Source: Damh-18 sp036275695 (GTDB lineage: Bacteria > Patescibacteriota > Minisyncoccia > Phycocordibacterales > UBA918). From it: a DNA stretch of 24,862 nt. Below, piece by piece: positions 1 through 6,860 of this stretch; position 1 is the first letter of the stretch, and every line of letters begins with the position of its first letter. Under the pieces are notes generated by a model. The model was not told where the DNA came from, did no database searches, and saw only the letters and a list, made by a program, of their open reading frames with translations. The DNA lies in NCBI GenBank assembly GCA_036275695.1, contig DASUDI010000003.1:1-24862 (forward strand). The letters run 5' to 3'. Made by a program: the position numbers and the translations under genes.

Positions 1-11
1 AAGCCAGTATA

Positions 12-39
12 TTGTTTTATGTAAAAAATATTGTATAGT
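12..39 (+). promoter_or_regulatory. Candidate promoter of the first small gene
   Basis: TTGTTT (12-17) and TATAGT (34-39) are separated by 16 nt. Transcription would start near 46, leaving a short leader before the ATG at 72. The -35 box is weak; the -10 matches the consensus at five of six positions. Confidence 0.45.
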
Positions 40-71
40 ACGATGAGTTCTTTGCTTGTGAGGATACCTCA

Positions 72-338
72 ATGCTCGGTAAATTTTTTACAATGAAATT
101 GTCTGGGACCACGGATGATATTCCTCACGTCATACGTGACTTTAAGATCACGTGTCCCCATGTGATGCATGACCAACATGAACGCACAAAGAGAGCTGGG
201 AAAAAAGAAATCGAACTGTATTTTTCACCGGTAAATACATACCTCGACGTCGAAGACATCAAAGAAATACTCGAATTCGTCGCCAAGGGAACATCGGTGG
301 AATGTCTCAGTTGCACCATGACCATCGGCACACGCTAA
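72..338 (+). CDS. Small hypothetical protein, 88 aa
   Basis: I do not recognise the family. The case for a real gene is its setting: a candidate promoter at 12-39, a Shine-Dalgarno-like GTGAGG about 8 nt before the ATG, and a clear factor-independent terminator 15 bp after the stop. The protein is soluble-looking and mixed-charge, with a Lys/Glu-rich centre and a CLSC motif near the C-terminus (about residues 78-81), a possible metal or disulfide pair. There is no signal peptide or membrane segment. It is convergent with smc and stands alone as a single-gene unit. A second ATG at codon 8 is possible, but the ribosome site fits the first. Confidence 0.6.
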   Translation: MLGKFFTMKLSGTTDDIPHVIRDFKITCPHVMHDQHERTKRAGKKEIELYFSPVNTYLDVEDIKEILEFVAKGTSVECLSCTMTIGTR

Positions 339-352
339 TCACTGCCACGCAG

Positions 353-384
353 AGACCTCAGTCATTTACTGAGGTCTTTTATTT
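353..384 (+). terminator. Factor-independent terminator of the 88-aa gene
   Basis: A 9-10 bp stem (AGACCTCAGT / ACTGAGGTCT, loop CATTT) is followed by TTTTATTTT on the plus strand. It overlaps the end of the convergent smc gene. On the minus strand no T-tract follows, so it serves the plus-strand gene. Confidence 0.8.
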
Positions 385-2661
385 TGCTACCGCGACCGCT
401 TCGTCAAATTTCACGGAAAGAAGTTTTGAAACACCGTCGCCAGCCATAGTCACGCCATACAGTACTCCTGCCCTACTCATAGTCTCACGATTATGAGTTA
501 TCAGAATAAGTTGGGAACGTTCTGCGAGAGCTGATATCATATCACCATAACGTCTACTATTTGCCTCATCAAGTGCGGCGTCAGTTTCATCGAGAATAAC
601 AAAAAGTGGTGGGTTCACCTGACTCATTGCAAAGATAAGCGCGATAGAGGTAAGCGCGCGCTCACCTCCTGAAAGCATATCGAGTCCACGCACCTTCTTA
701 TTTGGTAATGTTACATCAAGCTCAATACCCTCCTCCTGATCCTCTTCACGCTCTTCCTCAGACACATCGTCTACCTCGTCTTCATGTTTAGTCCGTACTT
801 TTGGCTTAACCCTGAGTAATTGCGCGGTTCCTCCTCCAAACATAAGCGTAAAGAAACGATTAAACTCCGCATCTATTTTTTGTATACCCGTAATAAATTG
901 ATCGTTGAGGTCTTTGGTAAGTTCCCCGATAAGTTGTTCGAGTTTTGCAACTGAATCGGTGAGATCCGCAACTTCTTGCACTAAAAATTCATCGCGATCC
1001 TTGACCTCCTTGTACTCCTTAAATACCTCATCCGTATTACCCACCCCTAATTCCTCAAGGCGGATTTTCATACGCTCAAGAGTTCGTTTACGATTTATCT
1101 GCACCGCACGATCCTCACACACCACACCCTCAGGTGTCTCAGGCTTCCCTTCTCCATCTAAAACCTCGTGCTCAAAATATGAACCCATACCTCGTCCAAG
1201 AAGTGAGACTGCTTCTTGAAGTTCATTTTTAAAATCCTGTCTGTCTCTTTCGAGCACGTACAATTCGCGCTCAGCAGTATCTATCTTTTGTTCCACTTCA
1301 CGCTGCTCGTGCATAATGGCAAAGACTTCGCGTTCCGTCTCCCTATTCACTTCACTTTTTGCCTCAATTTCCTTTTTAAGTTGTTCATAGGTAGTAGTAT
1401 GTTCCTCTTCCTCATGAAGCATACTGGTCATTGATTCTGCAATCGTTTCTTTTTCAGTAGTAAGACGCGTATGTTCTCGTGCAAGTTGTTCGCGTTTAGT
1501 ATCCTCTCTTTCCTCAAATGAATGAGAGAGTAGCACACTCAATGACTTCACAATACCCCGCAATGCGTGCGCGAGTATTTTAACATCAGTACCCTGAAGC
1601 GCGTCGAGGGCCGTTCGCTCAATAGAGTTAAACGCCTTCTTAAACTCCTCACGCGGGATAGGAGTATCATCTTCTCGTTCAATCGCGCGATCGTATTCGT
1701 GTATTTGTCGCTCCACAAATGAAATCTGCCCCTCAATATTACCTATCGAGCGCATGGCCTGTTGCCGCCTTTCGCGTACCTCGCGCATACGCTTTTCAAG
1801 CGCAACAAGCGCGTCACTGGTCACGTCACGCGCGCGTGTCTTAAGGCGTTCTTTTGTTTCTTCCAATTTTTTACCCAACATCTCTCGTCTCTCGATGAGT
1901 GGTGCGCGTAGCGCGTTGAGCCTATCATAATGAAACGCAATATAAGTGTCTTCACGTTTAAGATACTCAATATACACGCGCGAAAGTTCGTCGCGTAATT
2001 CCCGTGCGCGCTCAAGCTTTTTTATCTGTCGTTCAAGAAATTTTAAGTGTGGCGCGACCTCTCTCCGAAGTGCTTCAACCTGGGTAATATTTTCCCGCGT
2101 CTTTTTTAATTTTCGCTCGCTTTCTGCTTTTTTAAATTGATACACTTTGAGTCCAAGTGCGTCCTCAATCATTTCGCGTCGCTCACGCGCGCTTGCTGAG
2201 AGAATACGATCCGCTTCTCCTTGTGAAATAATGTGGTGTCCTGTTGGTCCAATATTCGCAGCCGCGAGCAACTCCTGCACATCTTTGAGGCGAGTTTTTG
2301 AGCCATTGATAGCGTACTCATTTACCCCATCTCGGAGTACCACGCGCTCAATAGAAATCTCATCAAAATCAAGGGGAAATACTCGTTTCCCATGTTTGGG
2401 TGTATTATCAAGTTTTATGAGCACCGATGCTCTGTTAGCACGGGACACACTCACAGAACCGTTAAAAATTAGATCCTCACCTTTTTTGCCACGCATCGAC
2501 TTAATCGACTGTTCGCCAAGCACAAAGCGAAACGCTTCCGCGACATTTGATTTGCCCGACCCATTGGGACCAACAATAGCGGTAATGGGTGTCGAAAATT
2601 CGAGTTCTCCTTTACGCGCAAATGACTTAAAGCCGTTAATGGTGAGTTCTTTAAGATGCAT
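379..2661 (-). CDS. smc: Short SMC-type chromosome segregation ATPase, 760 aa, hinge not recognisable
   Basis: An ABC-type ATPase of the SMC family that would organise and compact the nucleoid. Walker A GPNGSGKSN lies at 31-39, a Q-loop region HIISQGEADR near 143-152, the signature LSGGERAL at 663-670, Walker B FVILDETDAALD from about 687, and an H-loop THN near 722. Between the heads lie helical, Arg/Glu-rich coiled-coil stretches (about 170-330 and 385-600). Canonical bacterial SMC is about 1,150-1,200 residues with a hinge of over 100 residues. Here only a segment at about 330-385 breaks the coiled coil, and no Gly-rich hinge signature is seen. An acidic loop (about 627-645) sits in the C-terminal head. 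The start at 2661 is chosen because it lies 1 bp after the pilin-like stop and begins directly with the conserved first strand MHLKELTINGFKSF; the open frame extends further upstream only inside the pilin gene. ScpA and ScpB are not in the window. Confidence 0.93.
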   Translation of the reverse strand: MHLKELTINGFKSFARKGELEFSTPITAIVGPNGSGKSNVAEAFRFVLGEQSIKSMRGKKGEDLIFNGSVSVSRANRASVLIKLDNTPKHGKRVFPLDFDEISIERVVLRDGVNEYAINGSKTRLKDVQELLAAANIGPTGHHIISQGEADRILSASARERREMIEDALGLKVYQFKKAESERKLKKTRENITQVEALRREVAPHLKFLERQIKKLERARELRDELSRVYIEYLKREDTYIAFHYDRLNALRAPLIERREMLGKKLEETKERLKTRARDVTSDALVALEKRMREVRERRQQAMRSIGNIEGQISFVERQIHEYDRAIEREDDTPIPREEFKKAFNSIERTALDALQGTDVKILAHALRGIVKSLSVLLSHSFEEREDTKREQLAREHTRLTTEKETIAESMTSMLHEEEEHTTTYEQLKKEIEAKSEVNRETEREVFAIMHEQREVEQKIDTAERELYVLERDRQDFKNELQEAVSLLGRGMGSYFEHEVLDGEGKPETPEGVVCEDRAVQINRKRTLERMKIRLEELGVGNTDEVFKEYKEVKDRDEFLVQEVADLTDSVAKLEQLIGELTKDLNDQFITGIQKIDAEFNRFFTLMFGGGTAQLLRVKPKVRTKHEDEVDDVSEEEREEDQEEGIELDVTLPNKKVRGLDMLSGGERALTSIALIFAMSQVNPPLFVILDETDAALDEANSRRYGDMISALAERSQLILITHNRETMSRAGVLYGVTMAGDGVSKLLSVKFDEAVAVAK

Positions 2662-2662
2662 G

Positions 2663-3097
2663 TTATATAGCCAACACGTACGTATCCGTTCCAGGTTCTG
2701 ATTCAGTACAGACACTGCTCCAATTACCCATATTTGTTTGTGTACTCTTTGCGTAAATAATTCTTTTGCCACCACCACATTTTGATGACTCACTGTATTC
2801 GTAGCCATAACCCGATGTAGTGAGCGGATCTTTCACATCTCCACTAAGATATGGTGCGAGGAGTGTATTAAGGTCAGCTTGGTCTAAGTCACCTGTTGGC
2901 ATGGCCCCCTCTGCGTCCCGATAAATACGAAGCGCTATTCTTAACTGATCAATATCACTTTTGCGTTGCGTGTCATTTGCTTTCTCGCGCGCACCCTGCA
3001 TCGAAAAAAGTACCACACTTGCAAGTAATCCGATAATTGCAATAACTGCAAGTATCTCAACCAATGTAAATCCTGAGGTAGTTTTTCTTGTACTCAT
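2663..3097 (-). CDS. Type IV pilin / pseudopilin-like protein, 144 aa
   Basis: A class III prepilin leader is followed by a hydrophobic helix: SGFTLVEIL, with cleavage expected after Gly9, Phe at +1 and Glu at +5. The helix spans about residues 10-31. The globular part has a heptad-like region, a DPLTTSGYGYEY stretch reminiscent of the DP-x-G-x-Y region of GspG-type major pseudopilins, and two cysteines that could form a C-terminal disulfide loop. Type IV pilins are processed by a PilD-type peptidase and assemble into surface fibres. The start at 3097 is chosen because it gives a normal short leader; the open frame upstream runs through the 3114-3156 hairpin. The gene sits between rnc and smc, with a 1 bp gap to smc that suggests translational coupling. 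No other pilus assembly gene is in the window, so its machine is unknown. Confidence 0.85.
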   Translation of the reverse strand: MSTRKTTSGFTLVEILAVIAIIGLLASVVLFSMQGAREKANDTQRKSDIDQLRIALRIYRDAEGAMPTGDLDQADLNTLLAPYLSGDVKDPLTTSGYGYEYSESSKCGGGKRIIYAKSTQTNMGNWSSVCTESEPGTDTYVLAI

Positions 3098-3113
3098 AAC
3101 GGTAAGTATATCA

Positions 3114-3156
3114 TGCACAAGAGGCGGAAAAGCAATGCTTTTCCGCCTCTTGTGCA
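3114..3156 (-). other. Perfect 20-bp-stem hairpin directly after rnc
   Basis: A 20 nt arm (3114-3133) and its exact complement (3137-3156) flank a 3 nt centre. It lies 10 bp after the rnc stop and 16 bp before the pilin-like start. On the minus strand no T-tract follows, so it is not a textbook terminator. It may attenuate transcription, protect the rnc mRNA 3' end, or be cleaved by RNase III itself. Confidence 0.7.
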
Positions 3157-3166
3157 TACCCTTCAT

Positions 3167-3880
3167 TTACGCAAGCCACCCTTTTGCCTCTATTGCGTGC
3201 TCCGCCGCGACTTGTTCAGCCTCTTGTTTTGAGCGTCCATGTCCCTCAGCGACTCGTTCCTTCCCAAGAAATGCGCCAACGGTAAAAGTGCGGTCGTGGT
3301 CAGGACCCACTTGATTCAAGGTCTCATAACTCGGTGTAATACCCATGTGTTCTTGTGCAAGTTCCTGGAAACGACTCTTTGCATCTTGCCATAAGCGTTT
3401 CTGAACAATAGTTTCTGTCTTTTCAAAAAGATGCGTCGCAATAAAATTACGTGCCTCCTCATACCCTTTATCGAGATACACCGCGCCAATAATTGACTCG
3501 AACGTATTCGCAAGGATATATTGACGCGCACGCCCTGTATCCTTTGCCTCGCCCTTTGAGAGAAGGAGATACTCATTTATATGCATCTGCGTCGCCGCAT
3601 CCGCAAGCGACACCGTATTCACAAGCGCTGCACGAATTGCGGTGAGTTCTCCCTCTGGTTTTTGTGGATATTTGTGAAAAAGAAAGTCAGTAATCACGAG
3701 TTCAAGGACCGCGTCACCGAGAAACTCGTACCGTTCATTGTGGTCCTGCGTTGCTTCGCGATGCTCATTCAGATACGAACGGTGCGTGACCGCAGTAAGT
3801 GGGTGTATCTTGTTAGTGAACGTCACCCCGATAATGCGCTCAAGTCCCTCTAAATCAAATGTGTGATTTTCATCTTTCAT
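3167..3880 (-). CDS. rnc: Ribonuclease III, 237 aa
   Basis: A double-strand-specific endoribonuclease that processes rRNA precursors and structured mRNAs. The catalytic domain carries the family signature NERYEFLGDAVLEL (48-61), with the metal-binding Glu and Asp, and the second acidic patch ANTFESIIGAVYLDKG (124-139). A C-terminal double-stranded-RNA-binding domain follows (about 168-235), with the GHGRSKQEAEQVAAEHA helix. Length is normal for the family. The gene lies 52 bp downstream of nusB-nudix on the same strand. No strong Shine-Dalgarno precedes the ATG. An rnc-smc linkage is known in Firmicutes; here a pilin-like gene lies between the two. Confidence 0.96.
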   Translation of the reverse strand: MKDENHTFDLEGLERIIGVTFTNKIHPLTAVTHRSYLNEHREATQDHNERYEFLGDAVLELVITDFLFHKYPQKPEGELTAIRAALVNTVSLADAATQMHINEYLLLSKGEAKDTGRARQYILANTFESIIGAVYLDKGYEEARNFIATHLFEKTETIVQKRLWQDAKSRFQELAQEHMGITPSYETLNQVGPDHDRTFTVGAFLGKERVAEGHGRSKQEAEQVAAEHAIEAKGWLA

Positions 3881-3932
3881 GGTGATACACTACCAAAAAT
3901 CAACCAAAAATCAACGTCACACGTATACGCGA

Positions 3933-4832
3933 CTATCGCCTACTAACCAATATAGTGACCGCTTTTGTAACAATAGGAAGAATGTCCTCATAAAAATTAA
4001 GTTCAAGGATATCTGCAACCTTAAACCATTTCGCGTCATCAAGTCCACCTTTCTGTGCCAATACCAAATCCTGATACGGTGCCTTTGCCAAAAAATATGT
4101 TACCTGTTTACGGATTTTTCCTTTCTCAGGATGACTCGCAATATATTCATTTTTTCCCAACTCATCTTCAACATCAGCAAGAACACCGATTTCTTCCTTG
4201 AGCGAGCGACGCGCGCCTTCTTGGACACTTTCTTGCTCTGCCACACGCCCCTTCGAGAGTGTCCAATGTCCGAAAATATCATGCACGAGTGCGAGATACA
4301 TAACACCATTATCGAGCGCGTAAACAACCGACCCGGCAAGTCGTTCAACTTCCATCTGTTCATAGGGGACGTCTTTTTTCTTCTTGTTTTTTGAGACCTC
4401 TTCCTTTCCTGGTTCACCGATCTCCTTATACACCGCACCCAACACACCGTTTACAAATCGACTAGAATTATCGCCACCAAACTGCTTTGCAAGTTCAATT
4501 GCTTCATTGATGGCAACCTTTGCGGGTACGTCTTTCCTATCTGAAAAAAGTAACTCATAGAGACCGAGGCGCAAAATATTTCTATCTACCGGAGCAATAC
4601 GATCAAGTGGCCATTCAGGCGCTGCTTTCTCAATAACCATATCGAGTTCTGAGTGCTTTTGAAGAATACCGTCAAGAAGTCGTTCCATGAATACCGCGTC
4701 TGAACGATGTGGTGCAAATTCTTCTATGTTTCGGTTGAGTGCGTCAGCAACCCTCTCTTTTTCAATATTATTTAAATCCCACTCAAAGAGTGTTTGAAGA
4801 ACAATGGAACGTGAAAGGTGTCTATTTGCCAT
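3933..4832 (-). CDS. nusB: NusB antitermination factor fused to a Nudix domain, 299 aa
   Basis: Residues 1-140 are NusB, the all-helical factor that binds boxA RNA with S10 during rRNA antitermination; IAPVDRNILRLGLYEL (79-94) and KVAINEAIELAKQFGG (105-120) are typical. A Lys-rich linker (about 141-160) leads to a Nudix fold (161-299). Its box from G195 reads GRVAEQESVQEGARRSLKEE, then IGV. It has the spacing of GX5EX7REUXEEXGU, but the first Glu after Arg is Ser210; the catalytic pair E213-E214 is kept. The GHWTLSKG before it resembles the W-x-L-P-K-G of Ap4A/NTP hydrolases, so a nucleotide pyrophosphatase activity is possible but unproven. The start at 4832 (ATG) is preferred over an upstream in-frame TTG at 4856. 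First gene of the operon with rnc, the pilin-like gene and smc. Confidence 0.92.
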   Translation of the reverse strand: MANRHLSRSIVLQTLFEWDLNNIEKERVADALNRNIEEFAPHRSDAVFMERLLDGILQKHSELDMVIEKAAPEWPLDRIAPVDRNILRLGLYELLFSDRKDVPAKVAINEAIELAKQFGGDNSSRFVNGVLGAVYKEIGEPGKEEVSKNKKKKDVPYEQMEVERLAGSVVYALDNGVMYLALVHDIFGHWTLSKGRVAEQESVQEGARRSLKEEIGVLADVEDELGKNEYIASHPEKGKIRKQVTYFLAKAPYQDLVLAQKGGLDDAKWFKVADILELNFYEDILPIVTKAVTILVSRR

Positions 4833-4865
4833 AAAAATAAATGAACTACTCAACAACTGCGTTAT

Positions 4866-4874
4866 ATTATACCA
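4866..4874 (-). promoter_or_regulatory. Extended -10 promoter for nusB-nudix operon
   Basis: On the minus strand TGG-TATAAT is a perfect -10 with an upstream TG, about 33 nt before the ATG at 4832. The -35 region would fall inside the rpmF terminator stem and shows no good match, consistent with an extended -10 promoter. Confidence 0.6.
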
Positions 4875-4879
4875 TATAC

Positions 4880-4916
4880 AAAAAACACATCACCTCCCGT
4901 ATGGGGAGGTGATGTG
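4880..4916 (-). terminator. Terminator of rpmF
   Basis: A 13-bp perfect stem (4886-4898 with 4904-4916), a 5 nt loop, and six T residues on the minus strand immediately after. It begins 9 bp past the rpmF stop. The hairpin separates rpmF from the nusB operon and overlaps that operon's promoter region. Confidence 0.88.
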
Positions 4917-4924
4917 GAAAGGTT

Positions 4925-5308
4925 TTATGAACCTTTTGATTCTCGATGCTTTTCAACCCGCTTCGGTGCCACCTTGGGAGTTTTTGCTTTCTTTTCAGAT
5001 TTCTTCGCCTCGGGAAGTTTTTTTGCCTCTGAGACCGCCTCGGTCTGTGCCACACCTGTGTCAGCGGGCGCACCAATCTCGTTTTTAATGCGCTCACGCT
5101 TCGCCTTCATGCGCGCCTCTCGCTTTGCTTTCATGGATGTAAGATCCATGACCTGTCGTCCATTATAGTACCCACAAGAAAGACACATGTGGTGCGGACG
5201 ATGAGAAGCACCACAATGCGCGCACGTCGCGAGATTAGCCTCTTTCAGTGCGTGGTGTGAACGACGATTTCCCGTATGGGCTCGCGTATGTCGCATGCGT
5301 ATAACCAT
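4925..5308 (-). CDS. rpmF: Ribosomal protein L32 with long C-terminal extension, 127 aa
   Basis: A large-subunit ribosomal protein. The first 55 residues carry the L32 core: a basic N-terminus (MRHTRAHTGNRRSHHALK) and a zinc ribbon with C29-x2-C32 and C42-x2-C45. Canonical L32 is about 55-60 residues. Here about 65 more residues follow, rich in Lys, Ala, Glu and Pro, without a recognisable fold and probably disordered. No Shine-Dalgarno is seen, and the candidate -10 box ends 9 nt before the ATG, suggesting a leaderless mRNA. A second ATG at codon 5 is possible. It is followed by its own strong terminator, so it is a single-gene unit ahead of nusB-rnc. Confidence 0.93.
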   Translation of the reverse strand: MVIRMRHTRAHTGNRRSHHALKEANLATCAHCGASHRPHHMCLSCGYYNGRQVMDLTSMKAKREARMKAKRERIKNEIGAPADTGVAQTEAVSEAKKLPEAKKSEKKAKTPKVAPKRVEKHRESKGS

Positions 5309-5317
5309 AGTGGCAAG

Positions 5318-5345
5318 ACTATATCAGATTTTATAAAAAACGCAA
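5318..5345 (-). promoter_or_regulatory. Candidate rpmF promoter (leaderless geometry)
   Basis: On the minus strand TTGCGT (5340-5345), a 16 nt spacer and TATAGT (5318-5323). Only 9 nt separate the -10 from the ATG at 5308, so transcription would begin at or within a few bases of the start codon. Confidence 0.5.
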
Positions 5346-5505
5346 TAGATTGAGTGCGTGGGGGCTTATTTAGTTTACTCATTTTTAAAATTTCTTGATT
5401 TATAGACTAAAAGTCACATCCATCATCGTAAAGATGTACATAAGTCTCAGGGAACAAAAAACCGCGCAGAACGCAGTTTTATAGTAAAAAAAATTATTTT
5501 TATTC

Positions 5506-5528
5506 CAACAACGCTACCGGCGCTGTTG
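5506..5528 (-). terminator. Weak hairpin at end of the 104-aa gene
   Basis: Arms 5506-5514 and 5520-5528 pair over 9 bp with one G-U pair on the minus strand. A T-rich run follows after about 14 nt rather than immediately. It overlaps the stop codon, so termination here is only possible. Confidence 0.3.
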
Positions 5529-5828
5529 TCGAGATTTCTCTCGCATCGCCCGCCATGCGCGCACTTTCGGACAATCGTGTGCGTCGTGCACATTTGAGGC
5601 ACAGCAGATGTGCTCCTCCTTGGTGCCATGCACACCTTCACCATGCCTGCGACGAAGTGAATCATGGAGTTTGCACACTATCTTCACCACAATGTGCAGA
5701 CCCCGCGACTCAACATAGGCATCGTTTCTTTTTACCCAATGCGAACAGTTTGAACACGCTCCCATAGCGCGTTTAATCCTTTCTTGTTCCACACCTGGTT
5801 TTCCCACAATGTGAGCGAGTGACGACAT
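5514..5828 (-). CDS. Cysteine-rich small hypothetical protein, 104 aa
   Basis: No family recognised. It has CSNCSHW near residues 25-31, a single Cys near 52, a CC pair near 75-76 and a DC near 85-86, with several His nearby. A zinc-bound fold is plausible. The C-terminus is Arg-rich. There is no signal peptide or membrane segment. Support for a real gene: AGGGGG lies about 5 nt before the ATG, a TAGAAT -10-like box lies at 5841-5846, and the frame is open throughout. It is a lone minus-strand gene in a sparse stretch. The 205 bp between it and rpmF hold no gene that I can see beyond the rpmF promoter. Function unknown. Confidence 0.6.
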   Translation of the reverse strand: MSSLAHIVGKPGVEQERIKRAMGACSNCSHWVKRNDAYVESRGLHIVVKIVCKLHDSLRRRHGEGVHGTKEEHICCASNVHDAHDCPKVRAWRAMREKSRQQRR

Positions 5829-5917
5829 GTAGCCCCCTTTATTCTAGGTCAAAAAAACACAAAATTCCTCTTTTTAAAATACCACAAAAATTATGAATAA
5901 ACAATAATGAAGTGTAT

Positions 5918-5948
5918 AAAAAAAGCCGAGCGCGAAGCGCTCGGCTTT
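5918..5948 (-). terminator. Terminator of the 62-aa gene
   Basis: A 12-bp GC-rich stem with a GAA/TTC triloop (arms 5922-5933 and 5937-5948), followed by seven T residues on the minus strand. The stem carries the GCGAAGC core seen in other hairpins of this window. Confidence 0.85.
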
Positions 5949-5979
5949 ACATACGGTTGTCAGGCTTCTGACCTTATCA

Positions 5980-6168
5980 TCACCTCTTCTTTCGACTGTC
6001 CTCTGTAAGAGGACTCTGTCGACGATGCCGTTTGTCAGACAAATGACCAACGTCATCACTGGAAAAATCAACAAACGACTCTACGAATTTCACTTGCCTT
6101 TCCTGCGTCTTGACTGGTACACGTAGCTGGGGATACTCATCCCCGGTCTCTTCATGCTCGTTACCCAT
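5980..6168 (-). CDS. Small charged hypothetical protein, 62 aa
   Basis: No family recognised. The protein begins MGNEHEETGDEYPQLRVPVK and ends with a basic tail SRKKR; it is hydrophilic with no membrane segment. The start at 6168 is chosen because GGGGAG lies 4 nt upstream of this ATG, whereas an upstream in-frame ATG at 6201 has no ribosome site. A strong terminator (5918-5948) lies 31 bp after the TGA stop. It is downstream of rnhB on the same strand and could be co-transcribed with it or have a promoter near 6210-6240 (TAGGAT-like box). Length and lack of homology make this tentative. Confidence 0.5.
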   Translation of the reverse strand: MGNEHEETGDEYPQLRVPVKTQERQVKFVESFVDFSSDDVGHLSDKRHRRQSPLTEDSRKKR

Positions 6169-6263
6169 ATAACTCCCCACGTAAAACACCACACCAACCA
6201 TCAGTATGGTGGAAAAATTATCCTATACTAAACAGGTGTCAGTAGCAATAGACAACTACTGCA

Positions 6264-6860
6264 TTACACGATTCGCGATAAAAAGGTCACCCGATGCTCC
6301 GGAGAGATACCGTATCTCTTAATAAGCTTCCGGTGTGTATTCGTGCCGTATCCTTTATGAGCCTCAAACCCATACTGTGGATACTTTTTCGCAATGCGCA
6401 CCATGTATCGGTCACGCGTCACCTTGGCAAGAATTGACGCGAGACCGATGATTTTTTCCTGCGCATCACCTCGAATGATGGTCTGTTGGTTGCGATACTG
6501 TGGAGGTGCTTTGAGTGAGCCGTCAAGTTTGAGTGAGCATGTTGTTGGTGGCGCGAGCGAAGCGAGCGCCTTTTCAACACACGCATACACAACCTGAGAA
6601 ATACCCTTGGTATCAATTTTTCGCGCACTTCCGAGAATTACCACATACCTCAGTATGCCTTCTTTTTGAAGTGCTTGCGCGCGCCCAAAAATCGCTTCGC
6701 GATTTTTGGGCGTCACCTTCTTTGAATCCCCTACTCCCTCAATGAGATTCCAATCAAAATCAATAGGTACCATCACCACCCCTACCGCCACCGGACCTGC
6801 GAGCGGACCCCTTCCCGCCTCATCGATACCAATTTCATAGCGAATAATTTTCTTTTTCAT
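6264..6860 (-). CDS. rnhB: Ribonuclease HII, 198 aa
   Basis: Cleaves the RNA strand of RNA-DNA hybrids and starts removal of single ribonucleotides from DNA. The signature GIDEAGRGPLAGPV carries the first two catalytic acids (D13, E14). DSKKVTPKNRE, KLDGS (third Asp) and ILAKVTRDR (fourth Asp) follow in the family order; the C-terminal GYGTNTH...GISPEHR is also typical. The start at 6860 (MKKKIIRYEIGIDEAG) is chosen because it places the core at a normal distance; the longer open frame would overlap dnaE. It diverges from dnaE with 25 bp between start codons. Two palindromes lie inside the gene (6550-6570 and 6682-6712). Confidence 0.95.
   Translation of the reverse strand: MKKKIIRYEIGIDEAGRGPLAGPVAVGVVMVPIDFDWNLIEGVGDSKKVTPKNREAIFGRAQALQKEGILRYVVILGSARKIDTKGISQVVYACVEKALASLAPPTTCSLKLDGSLKAPPQYRNQQTIIRGDAQEKIIGLASILAKVTRDRYMVRIAKKYPQYGFEAHKGYGTNTHRKLIKRYGISPEHRVTFLSRIV
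6682..6712. repeat. Perfect 14-bp-arm palindrome inside rnhB
   Basis: Arms 6682-6695 and 6699-6712 are exact inverted complements with a 3 nt TTC centre. The sequence encodes the PKNREAIFGR region, which aligns with the normal family, so it is not an obvious insertion. Confidence 0.75.

Noticed and set aside
2147..2701. Open frame of 184 codons on the plus strand opposite smc
   Set aside because: It is antisense to the conserved SMC N-terminal head; Ser/Arg-rich shadow with no ribosome site.
3879..4394. Open frame of 171 codons on the plus strand opposite nusB-nudix
   Set aside because: Shadow of a gene with clear Nudix and NusB motifs; no promoter or ribosome site.
5874..6074. Hydrophobic 66-codon minus-strand frame
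   Set aside because: It runs through the terminator stem and T-tract and overlaps the better supported 62-aa gene.
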